A stretch of 64,000 bases of DNA from Closterium sp. NIES-65 (taxonomy: Eukaryota > Streptophyta > Zygnematophyceae > Desmidiales > Closteriaceae): NCBI GenBank assembly GCA_948144175.1, contig CANXME010000866.1, positions 1-64,000 on the forward strand. The letters are read 5' to 3'. Under the pieces are notes generated by a model that was given only the letters and a program-made list of their open reading frames with translations, did no database searches and was not told where the DNA came from. Each line of letters opens with the position of its first letter. Position 1 is the stretch's first letter. A program made the position numbers and the translations under genes. Positions 45,417-55,111 of this stretch are shown one piece after another.

Positions 45417-45443
45417 GGGTGGTATGTCCGGGTGATTACGGTA
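45417..45443 (-). repeat. Right terminal inverted repeat
   Basis: Reverse complement of 44674-44700, ending GATTACGGTA. Confidence 0.85.
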
Positions 45444-45907
45444 CTGGTATTTGAGGAGCCAAAGGGGCTCTTCCTCATTGCAAAAGTACACAAGTTTGAA
45501 GCCAACCGAAAATGAGCATCAATGCTCAATTCTCCCAATCATTACAGTACGAACGCAAACCCATTCGACAGGCATCTCCCCTCTTCAACAATCATACCAC
45601 TGAATGAAACCCTAGTCATGCACTTCCACCCAAATGCTTCTATATACTTCTTCTGATTCCAGAAAAGCACAAAGCCACCAATTTGTTACCCGCACATCCT
45701 ACAATACCTTACCATACCGGATGTAATGAGTGGAGTCGACTCAAAAACCAAAAGCTTCTATTTCTTCCGACTCCATTGTTTCACCTTGCCACAGAGCGCC
45801 ACCTTGTTACCGGCACGCCCTAAAGTACCGTAGGTATTCGTCACAACCTGGGCCAGAACCGCTTTGCCAGCAGATTCACTGGGTACGCTCTGCTCCAACT
45901 CATACTT
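45444..45907. other. Unassigned sequence, possible 3' flank of the spliced gene candidate
   Basis: No transposon or coding motif was recognised. If the minus-strand gene candidate at 45908-46387 is real, this would hold its 3' untranslated region. A small hairpin (GAGGAGCC...GGCTCTTCCTC) sits near 45452-45476. Confidence 0.4.
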
Positions 45908-46387
45908 CTAGCTGTAGCGCTTGCGGCTTGCAGCCTCGGGGCTTGTGATGTTCACAAAAGCCAACGTTGTAGCGGGAGTTCCTGAGCAGCTTGCTGCGAA
46001 ATCATACACTGGTGAATCTCCTCCCTTGAGGTTAAAAAGCAGTACCTTAGCGTGCGCGGTGTAGGATGATGAAGAGTACCTGTCAATAGGGGGAAGCAGA
46101 GACACTCATTAGAGAGTAAATTGCCAGTTCAAACGCTTGCAGACTCAGAGGAACAAAGTGGTTGTTCATGCGGACGTCTAGTAATTGCGAGGAATCGGAA
46201 CTTGCAAGAATCTTAAAACTCATTGTGACTCCACAACGCTCATGTCAGAGCAGTCAGTGAAATGATCAAGTAAACGAGGGGGCAGCGGCGTACCTCACTA
46301 GCCTGTAGAACATTTTTCCGCTAGCTCCTTTGTTGCCGGTTACTTTCCCGTTGACCTTGGCAGGACGCAGTCTCACTGAATATTGGA
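45908..46387 (-). CDS. Candidate spliced gene fragment, unknown product
   Basis: Two minus-strand blocks fit an intron model: an internal exon at 46294-46387 and a terminal exon at 45908-46079 ending in TAG, joined across a 214-base intron (46080-46293). The donor is AG|GTACGC, the acceptor is TTGACAG|G, and the phase is consistent (codon split two plus one). The upstream exon is preceded by a long pyrimidine tract ending TTCCTAG, a good acceptor, so earlier exons should lie to the right, but none could be fixed. The joined peptide has YSVRLRPAKVNGK, KMFYRLVR, then YSSSSYTAHAKVLLFNLKGG and a C-terminal Lys/Arg-rich end. No known family was recognised. It could be a host gene fragment; a chance arrangement is possible. 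Confidence 0.4.
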
Positions 46388-48160
46388 CTAGGAACGGGAA
46401 CAATAGGAGTCGGGAAGACAAAAAAGGTGAATGGTTGTGATCTGATTCATTTATAGTCGACTCGGTCACTTCTATAAGAGGATAATTCTGTCACTATTAT
46501 CATGAACGGCAATGCAAAGGGTAGGAAAGGAGGACTCTTTTGGAAAGGAGAGTGATATATCTCAACTGCAGCGAACACTTCAGCTCCAGCAAACTCTTCA
46601 GGGTGTAGCACGTGTTCCTAGCAAGAACTTCATTTGCAACCAACATCATCAATCTACGAGCTGCACGGTTGAATAATCAGAAAGACATTCGCGTACTTGC
46701 AATCAGTTCATTCTATGTTGGCCATGTTCGAAAGTTCTGATGGCTAACACACTTACACACTACTTTTTCCTTCCAAACCAGAGGCTTGGCCTGAGAAGTG
46801 ATAGAAGCCGCAGAAGCGGAAGAATCGGCAGAAGGACCGCCGAGATGAGAAAAGAGCGGCGGGAGCAATGATGTGGCCGACGCGCCGTAGGCAGTGCAGA
46901 CGGCCGCACCTGCAGGAAAACAGGCTGACAGACAAGCCAGCAGGCAGACAGACCTGACGGAAAGTGCCTGTTGGATGACCGAACTAACAATCAGTCAGTG
47001 ACAGCACAAGGAGTCGGCCTCCAATGCGATATTGAAGCCTGCGGCATATCATCCGCCCACTGGTACTCTGAAATTTCATAACAAAAACTTACAGAGCAGC
47101 AGGCGGCAGAGGAGAGATGAAAGTGCTCGCTGCATGACGCTGATCTTAAAACCTTCGACTAGGCCGTTCCGGCGGAACTGCCAGTTTTTGGGAAGTGATG
47201 GGAAGTCAGTGGCACATTGGTGGTGGCTCAAAGAGGCAATTTATGTGATATTCTAGGCTGGGAGTATTGATATTCAATGAAAATTGTGTTTGATCTAAGT
47301 AAAGAAATGGGTCTGATTGACCTAACCTAAACATTCCCCTTAATCTGTTCACGCTGTAACAAGTTCAGGCTGCAAACCTTGTGAAATGCACAACTTCTGG
47401 AACAAGGCTGTCGATTCCAGGGCAAACGCCCTTAATGCCCAACAAGCTGAGGCTGAATTTTAGTGGCGCCGCGATTGATATGGACTAATTTCCGGGATTT
47501 TCCTGATCACTAAGGGTGGCGTCGTGCCTCACTTAACTCGTGTCATGTGGGGATTTATTCCCCAGCCCTTCATTTCTCTCTTGCCCGCTGATTCCCATTT
47601 TGCCCATCGCTCTCGCCCCTCCACGATAAAGATACTTGACTAAGTGGGTGAAGGTGCACAGCATTTTGATTGGCTAGAAAGATTAGGAAGCGGGGATTGT
47701 AGTTAATTTTCACCATCAAGATGTATAAATACATGTATTTGAGTGTGAGGAGCTATAAAACTTTTGAAATTTACAGGTTACTTGTGTCCAAAGCGGATCC
47801 GGCTCGAGTAATATCGGGTTAACGAGCGACGCACTGGACCAAGATGCGGGATAATTACCCCGAAATGGCACCACTACCGCCATTGATCAGCTTGCGCCTG
47901 GTCCGTACACCTAACGACCGAAAATATCAAGGGGTAACCCTTCCACTGATCTTGCGTTTCAAAATTATCCTGCACGTTTTCGACTGTTTGAGTTAGACAC
48001 TTACATGATTGGGGCTATGAATGACGCCTAATGCTCGAAGTTTAAAAACTCATCATGCGAATCTGAGCCAAATAACTACTCGTGTGAATGTTATTTTCCT
48101 ATTGCAAAATCCATAGCGCCACTACTCTCTTCGGGGGTCTGGAACAGACACTTGCTAAAA
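46388..48160. other. Largely featureless intergenic stretch
   Basis: No transposon domains, long frames or RNA genes were recognised. A minus-strand block near 46500-46660 reads as an open stretch beginning RLMMLVANEVLARN that might be a further exon, but no good splice sites tie it to the candidate gene. A TATAAATA sequence near 47722 could be a promoter but has no evident gene. Confidence 0.4.
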
Positions 48161-48195
48161 TTTAATGACGCTCCACACAACTCTCGGTCAAAGAT

Positions 48196-48395
48196 GTAGA
48201 AAGGGGTGCATACCAACGTATACATACCGAAAGCAACATTTAGAATTGCGGACAAGACACATGAGACACCTGAACTCTGGATCGGGACTAGGCGAACAAT
48301 CCAAAAAGGTATGTGATGATATTTTGGCTTGTCCAACTACGCCTGAACCTTGGTTCGGGACTAGGCAAACCGTCCAAAAAAGAATGGGCGGACAT
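48196..48395. repeat. Imperfect tandem duplication, unit about 72 bp
   Basis: The segments around 48270-48308 (TGAACTCTGGATCGGGACTA...) and 48342-48382 (TGAACCTTGGTTCGGGACTA...) are alike, with CCAAAAA and following bases also shared, spacing about 72 bp. It gives repeat structure to chance frames on both strands. Confidence 0.6.
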
Positions 48396-48883
48396 GGTTT
48401 TGGAAGTTGTACACTCGATAAGTTACACCGTGAACAGACCCAGCGGTTCCAGAAGTTGTGCACTGAACGTCCAAAGCGAAAGAGTGTTTACGATGGCGAC
48501 AAAAAAACTTTTCTGCGTATTCTACTGTACACCCTCTTTCTCGCTACACTAGCAACGGGATTCACTAGCTACAGTGAAACTTTTCCTTGGATGTATTCGG
48601 AAAGTTTCATTTAACCGTCTCTAGGAGGTCAGTGATTCGGAATTTCGTTACCCTGGGTACCATACCGAGCCATATCAAACGTTCAAACGACCGTCTTCTA
48701 AAGTAACTAACCTCGTCAAACCGTACGGCTGCAAAAGTCTACTATAACGCGTCCTCTGGCGCATTCAGCCACAGGGCCCATATAGCCAATGACCATGTAG
48801 CGCAAAACAGGGTGTATATGGGTGAAGCACGCAACAAAGTTTGCGAAGAAGACCGTGAACGAAGAGCAACTGAACCTAATATA

Positions 48884-48975
48884 GGGTCAAAGTTCCAAGG
48901 GAAAGAGTTACTGTAACAGGTCAAACTTCCGAAAAAACGCGTTAGAGGGGTCAGACTTCCAAGGGAAATCGTTTG
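48884..48975. repeat. Three-copy short tandem repeat
   Basis: GGTCAAAGTTCC, GGTCAAACTTCC and GGTCAGACTTCC start at about 48884, 48919 and 48949, each followed by an A-rich or AAGGGAAA stretch. Its role is unknown; it lies just left of the Copia-B7 LTR. Confidence 0.55.
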
Positions 48976-49018
48976 GATTCAGGATAGGTACTAGCGTGGG
49001 GTTCTTTAACCACTAAAT

Positions 49019-49670
49019 TGTTAAAACGATGGGTGGATCATAATGGCTATTTTGGATAGGAATGCATTCCCTTTATATGCTTTTGAGGTGAGTGTACTGA
49101 GGATAGAATATCCAAGCGATAGGAAGAAGGGATTCGATAACAACAAGAACAATCTCAATTGATAACCGGTGTTTTATTTAACGTTTAGCCCCCTATTATG
49201 TCTTGTTTTCTCCCTGCCTACTAAATTATAAAACTGCATTATGTGTCGGAAACAATTGATTTTAGGCGCCTCTGTCATGTCAAACACCAAGACACAAGCG
49301 AAGCGAAACATATCGAAGCATCGGCGAGTCAACCCTCGAAGGTTGAAGCAACTGCTGGAGGTTACGCGAAAGTCAAAGGTCAGCGACCTTTGACCTGACA
49401 AGTACAGCGCGACAGCAAGGACACACAACTGACTCGCTACAGAGCAGTTGCCCAAGTCGTCACTGTATCGAAAAGCAATAGTAAACTGTAAAGCAGTTAT
49501 AGCTGTATCTTTCATATTCCTTGTATCTCTTTGCTTTAATCAATCTACTTTGCCCTCACATACTAGCGCAAGGTGGTTCAACTGTTTCATTAAAAGCTTC
49601 CGCTATTACAACAAGTCCTACCTAGAATTCAGTCCTGCAAAAGATCCGAAGGGCTTTTCTCAGCCCAACA
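49019..49670 (+). repeat. Probable 5' LTR of Copia-B7
   Basis: Starts TGTTAAAACG and ends CCCAACA, so the TGTT/AACA ends mirror each other as in the other LTRs. A TATA-like TTTATATGC lies at about 49072. The tRNA-Met-like site TGGTATGAGAG follows with no gap. The left boundary is a best guess because the partner LTR is not in the window; the right boundary is firmer. Confidence 0.5.
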
Positions 49671-49679
49671 TGGTATGAG
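49671..49679 (+). promoter_or_regulatory. Primer binding site of Copia-B7, interrupted by Copia-A6
   Basis: TGGTATGAG at 49671-49679 continues as AGTATC at 55112 once A6 and one ATGAG copy are taken into account. It matches the initiator tRNA-Met site apart from minor differences. A6 therefore integrated inside this site. Confidence 0.65.
49675..49679. repeat. Target-site duplication ATGAG, left copy (A6)
   Basis: ATGAG left of A6 is repeated at 55112-55116 right of it. Confidence 0.93.
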
Positions 49680-50739
49680 TATTGGGTGCAAATTCACATT
49701 GCACGACATCCTGCCGTCTGCTTGTACGAGTATGCGTGTGCGAATATGTATGCGTGTGAGTGGAATGTTCGTATGTTTGTTTGCTTTCGCAATTTTCGCT
49801 TGAAACATTTGCAAGTACTCGCGCAATGTGCGCTTCGGCACAACATTGTACGCGCTATGAAAAGTGCAAGCAGAAAGGACGAGCTCGCAAAGGAAACCAA
49901 GATGGAAGCTTTGCCGTTTGGTTGAACTGATTATGCTGATTCAGTTCTATCCAACTCAAAATTGTACTGTTTTGTTTGGTTGACTATAGTGTAGCAAGAC
50001 AGGCACTATAGGGGTACAATTTAGGTGAAGGTTGGATGTTGTTTCTCTGTATCTGCATGCTACAGGGCCAGGGGAAACCAGCGGAACCAGCATTTGGCTG
50101 GTTGGGCAAAGACAAATCAGGTTCTGTTTTTAGGACCTGCACCTGGTTGTTGTTTTCTCAGGTTGGAAAAACAGAACCAGAGGTTGTTTACCAACCTACC
50201 ACCTGCTGTTTTGTCCAACCAGGCTGGTTCTGTTGCTTGGAATTATTTGGGATCATCCCTGGTTGTTCCAAGGTTGATTCCCAAGGTCCTTGCTAGCTAG
50301 AGCTATTTATTACTTTCTTGTTTGTACCTGAATATAGTCAATTTGATTCAAGAGAATTCCTCCCTTCCTGGAATTTCATTTCTACGCGGTGCGATGGCGG
50401 AATGCTACCCAAGTCAACGCTAGTACGCTAGCACTCCAACGCTAGGCAAACGCTGTCCGAGCCATAAGTTCGTAATGGCAGAACTTTTCGCGAGGCAACT
50501 TGGCTTATTTTAAAGCTCTTGGAGCAAGCTTCGATATAGGAAATCCTCAGCTTAATCCGATCGACGGTCTGCACGATACGCTGCGCAGCGTTCAAGGTAC
50601 GCTTGATACAAACTCGGACCTGAGGATAGGGGCTGGTCTTGTACCAGGCACCCAAGGACCCTTGGAGGTGACCCCGAGGAGAGGTTTTAAGTTTGATAAA
50701 GTCTTAATAACTTGAGTTTGTTAGGCCGTTACACCAACA
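49680..50739 (+). repeat. Copia-A6 5' LTR
   Basis: 1,060 bp with the family ends (TATTGGG start, CCAACA end) and many scattered differences from the young LTRs. Confidence 0.93.
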
Positions 50740-50742
50740 AGC

Positions 50743-50754
50743 TGGTATCAGAGC
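50743..50754 (+). promoter_or_regulatory. Primer binding site (A6)
   Basis: TGGTATCAGAGC, unchanged from the young copies. Confidence 0.9.
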
Positions 50755-50785
50755 TGCGTTATAGTGATCCTTGATATAGGTAGCT

Positions 50786-53700
50786 ATGGCGGGCAACACC
50801 TCGACGGGAGCTGGTGAATCTTCAGCCCAAGATCGTAGCGGCAGCCAAGATTCTGATGTTTCAGCGCCAAGGGGAGCGCGAACAAGCCAGGGCTCGCTGG
50901 TTAAGGAGGTGCTGAAGTACTTCACCGTCGAAAAGTTCAATGGTGAGGGCTATGATGATTGGGCCTGGAAAATGCAACAATATTTCCGTCATATTGGATT
51001 GCTGAAACTAATGATTGGGGAGGAGCCTAGACCGAGTGACCCCGCACTGCAGGAAGATTGGGACGAGTGCTCCTCGGCCGGCTACTATTTGATGTCGCAG
51101 AGTTTGGAGCTGAACCAGCGTCAACAAGTAATGCACCTGCTACCGGAGGTTGAGTGCACTCCGAAGGCGTGGACCGTGTTGAAGGAGGTGCACTCCCCGA
51201 CCTCTGTCGTTGCAACGTTGATGCTGGAGAGGGAGCTGTCCGCGTTGCGCCTGAGCGAGGGAGAGCCGGTGCAACCTGTCCTGGACAAGATCCGCGACCT
51301 CTACGCAAAGTTGGCGACCGCGGGAATCACCTACCCGGAGCAGACCAAATGTTTGAAGATGCTCTCGCTGCTGCCGGAATCGTGGCTTCAATTCACGAGC
51401 GGATTGAAGCTGCAGCACAACCAGAGCTCATGGACACTCTAGTGGGTGCGGACAAAGATTCTGGAGGAGGACTTCCGTCGCCGCCAACTGAGGGGTGGAG
51501 ACGACGGCAGTAGCGGCTACGGGATGCAAGGGAGCCGACGTGGCAGAAGACGTGGCTTCGGTGGTGCTGGACGCGGTGCAAAGAAGGACGACGACTCCAA
51601 CGACCAACAAGGAGGTACCGGTTGGGGTCGCGGTGCGAAATCTGGACGTTGGGGCAAGTCGGGTGCTGGTGGCAAAATGAAAGGGAGTTGCTGGTATTGT
51701 GAGAAGGAGGGGCACCCCTGGTTTCTGTGCTATAAGAAACCCGATGGATGGACCCCTCAGAATCGTCACCAGGATGGCGGCGCGCGGAGGAATCAGAAAA
51801 ACGGCGCGAGCATGGTCGCCGATTCGTCCGACAACAACCCGAAGAGCAACGGCGGTGCGGAAAAGAAGAAGGAGCGCACCGCGGGCCAGTTCTTCCATAT
51901 TGGAGAGCAAGGGGAGCAAGAAAACGCCTCTGCCAAGGTTGGAGCGGAGCTGCACCCCCTGGATTATTGGGTGTTGGACACGGGTGCTGCTTGGACGATG
52001 ATGCCGCGCAAGGACCTGCTGGACCACGTACAAGCTGCACCAATCAACGAGATGTGCTCCGCCTCTGGACACGCGCTGAAGGTGGCTGGTGCGGGACGAG
52101 CTGCGTTTAAGGGAGCGGATGGCAAGCCGGTGGTGCTGCACAACGTTGTTCTCGTTCCTGAACTCAAGGCCAACCTCATCTCCCTCCGTAAGCTTGGCAA
52201 GGCTGGGGTGAGCACTAGCACGGATGGGGCACGCACTTACAAGGGGCAGCTGGGCAATCGGGTGCTTTGGGATCTGTACGAGAGCACAGACGTGTAGAGA
52301 TCTATGTGGCAGCTGCCGGCGTTGGCGTGGCATGGTGGGGGGCAGGCTGGAGAGGGGTCTGCATCCCAAGGGGAGTGCAATGCCGTTGGATGGGTTGGTG
52401 TGAAAGTGTCGGCCAGATCTGGGGAGACGGATTGGGCAACGGCACACCGACGCTTGGGGCATGTGGCAATGCCTTTGTTGAAGAAATTGGAGAAAGATGG
52501 AGCCGTTAAGGGTCTGAAGCTAAACGGACAGCCACCTGATGTGAATTAAGAAATCTGTTTGCTCTCAAAGGTTACCCGTTTTCCCTTCCATAGTGTGGCT
52601 GGCAGGAGCAAGAAGCCGTTGGAGCTGGTCCACATGGACTTGGTGGGGCCACTGCCGGTTGAGGGACACAAGGGGGAGCGGTACATTTTGACCATAGTGG
52701 ATGATTTGAGCAGGCTTATGTGGACATATCCGCTGAAGCAGAAAGACCATGCCGCCTCTACGATACGGGAAGATTGGCTGCCATTCGTGGAGAAGCAAGC
52801 GGAGTGTGTGGTGAAGCGGATTTGGACAGATCGGGGTGGTGAGTTCCTTGGAGCTGAGATGACGGCCTGGCTCAAGAAGTAGGGCATCCAGAGGGAGCTG
52901 ACCACGGCTTACACCCCACAGTCCAACTGTGTAGCAGAACGGGCGAACCGGACAATTCTGGAGACACCTAGGGCGCTGCTCATAGAACCTTCCAAGGGTG
53001 TGTTGTTTGACAGCACGGATATGAAGTTTGTTGAAGGCATGATGTATGGGAGCTGGGAGAAACAGCCGGAGGCCAGGGTGTCCCAGCAGATGGAGCAGAT
53101 CACCATGCAGCTGGACCTGACTCCTACTGTGTGGGAGGAGGGAGAGGAGGTAGCTGCAGAGGGTGGTGATGGAGAGAAGGTGCAGGAGGAACCTGCTGGT
53201 GGAGGTGATGGTGTGGAGACTAGCGGTAGCACTAGTGGAGCTGCTGGATTCGAGGGAGGAAAGCAGCAAAAGGGAAAAACTATGAAGTCGAAGGGTGTAG
53301 TTATGAGGAGATGGGAGACACCTGTCTCCAGGCCAGGACGTACCCGTATGGCTACTAAGAAGCTGACTGCAGCAGCTGATGTAGCAGAGCAGCAGCTTGG
53401 GACAGAGGAGGCATTGCTGATTCTACCGCATGGCTCTGATCCAGATGAGGAGGATGAGCCTGCCTACTGTTTTCTTGCCCCTGCACCAGAGGAACCAGCT
53501 AGCATGGAGGAGGCATTAGCTGGACCAGATAGGGAGAAGTGGCTGGTTTCCAGGGATGCTGAGTACCAGAGCCTGCTAGAGAATGGGACAAGGGAGCTGG
53601 TGGTGCTGCCTGGGGGGAAGAAAGCCGTACAGAGCAAGTGGGTGCTAAGGATCAAGACCGATGACAACGGACAGGACACCATCTACAAGAGTAGGCTGGT

Positions 53701-54307
53701 GGCTAAGGGGTTTATGCAGAAGGAGAAGCGGGACTTCAAGGAGATCTTTGCTCCCACTGCCAAACCCCCTACCCTCCGTGTCTTGTTGGCAGATGCTTTC
53801 GTTAGTGGGAAATTCATCATTCAGATGGATATATCTACCGCATTCCTCAATGGGATTTTAGAGGAAGATGTGTACATGTCGCAGCCGCCTGGGTATGAGA
53901 ATGGTACGGGCAGGGTGTGCAAGCTGAGAAAGTCCATCTACGGCTTGAAGCAAGCGCCGCGCTGCGGGTACCAGAAGTTGGCAGCTGTTTTAGAGGAGAT
54001 GGGATTCAGGACCAGCAGCTGTGATGAGAGCCTCTTTCTCAAGGGGGAGGGGGAGAAGCTGGTGCTGTTTCTGGTCTATGTGGACGACATTCTTCTCTTT
54101 AGCAGCAGCATGAAGGAGATCCAGAAGGTGCAGCAGCAGCTGATGGAGAACTTCAAGTGGCAGTGGCTGCGTAAGGAGGTGAAGAGGGGGACGGTGAATC
54201 CGATCTACATCAAGACTCACCAGCAGCCAGCAGACTTCCTCACCAAGAGGCTTGCAGATGAGACTCATTGGCGTTGTATGCGCATGCGTGGAATAAGCAT
54301 GGACTAG
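50786..54307 (+). pseudogene. Copia-A6 gag-pol remains
   Basis: Gag from 50786 (GYDDWAWKM), zinc knuckle CWYCEKEGH near 51690, protease DTGAAWTM near 51975, integrase zinc-binding region near 52440 and core (TPQSN, ERANRT) near 52910, reverse transcriptase QMDISTAFLNG near 53820 and YVDD near 54080, and the THQQPADFLTK end near 54220 are all recognisable in the family order. Parts of pol are missing compared with A1. It is a fossil with about half a dozen breaks. Confidence 0.9.
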
Positions 54308-54349
54308 GATGGAATGATGAGGATGCAGCCTGCAGGCTGAGGGAGAGTG

Positions 54350-55111
54350 TGTTGGGTGCAAATTCACATTTCACGACATCCTGCCGTCTGTTTGTACGAG
54401 TATGCGTGTGCGAATGTGTTTGCGGAACCAGAATTTGGCTGGTTGGGCAAAGACAAAACAGGTTGTGTTTTTAGGACCTGCACCTGGTTGTTGTTTTCCC
54501 AGGTTGGAAAAACAGAACCAGAGGTTGTTTACCAACCTACGACCTGCTGTTTTTTCCAGCCAGGTTGGTTCTGTTGCTTGGAATTATTTGGGATCATCCC
54601 TATTTGTTCCCAGGTTGATTCCCAAGGTCCATGCTAGCTTGAGCGATATATTCATTCTCTGTTTGTACCTGAATATAGTCAATTTGATTCAAGCAAATTC
54701 CTCCCTTCCTAGAATTTTGTTTGTACGCGGTGCGTCGGCGGAATGCTACCCGAGTCAATGCTAGTACGCTAGCACTCCAACACTAGGCAAACGCTGTCCG
54801 AGCCATAACTTCGTAACGGCAGAACTTTTCGCGATGCAATTTGGCTTATTTTAAATCTCTTGGAGTGAGCTTCGATATAGGAAATTCTCAGCTTAATCCG
54901 ATCGACGGTCTGCACGATAATATGCACAACATTCAAGGTACTCTTGGTGTTTTGACTAAGTCCCTCTTGATCCGTCTCTCTACATACGGACCCGAGGATA
55001 GGGGCTGGTCTTGTACCAGGCACCCAAGGACCTATGGAGGTGACCCCAAGGAGAGGTTTTATGTTCGATAAAGTCTTAATAGCTTGAGTTTATTAGGCCC
55101 TTACACCAACA
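54350..55111 (+). repeat. Copia-A6 3' LTR
   Basis: Family LTR start TGTTGGG and end CCAACA, 762 bp, shorter than its 5' partner. Followed by the ATGAG duplication at 55112-55116. Confidence 0.92.

Larger units (their letters stand above)
44674..45443. mobile_element. Candidate DNA transposon / MITE with 27-bp perfect inverted repeats
   Basis: The 27 bases at 44674-44700 (starting TACCGTAATCACCC) are the exact reverse complement of 45417-45443. If the outermost TA on each side is a target duplication, the element is 44676-45441, 766 bp with 25-bp terminal repeats. The interior holds no transposase: it has C/G-rich tracts, a GCGAGATCTGCTG-like degenerate repeat and a few chance frames. TA target sites are used by Tc1/mariner-type elements, but the terminal sequence was not recognised, so the superfamily is open. 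An internally deleted non-autonomous derivative is likely. Confidence 0.65.
49680..55111 (+). mobile_element. Copia-A6, older broken Ty1/Copia element
   Basis: A 5,432-bp member of Copia-A with LTRs of unequal length (49680-50739, 1,060 bp, and 54350-55111, 762 bp) and a matching ATGAG target duplication. Primer site at 50743-50754 and polypurine tract at about 54332-54349 remain. The internal region is shorter than in whole copies. It is broken, with roughly half a dozen breaks, and its LTRs differ visibly, so it is one of the older copies. Confidence 0.93.

Noticed and set aside
46753-46990. Cys/Arg/Ser-rich minus-strand frames near 46.9 kb
   Set aside because: Two overlapping short frames of biased composition with no splice or start context supporting either.
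48165-48614. 149-codon plus-strand open frame and overlapping minus-strand frames
   Set aside because: Overlaps the 72-bp tandem duplication, has overlapping frames on both strands and no recognisable motif.
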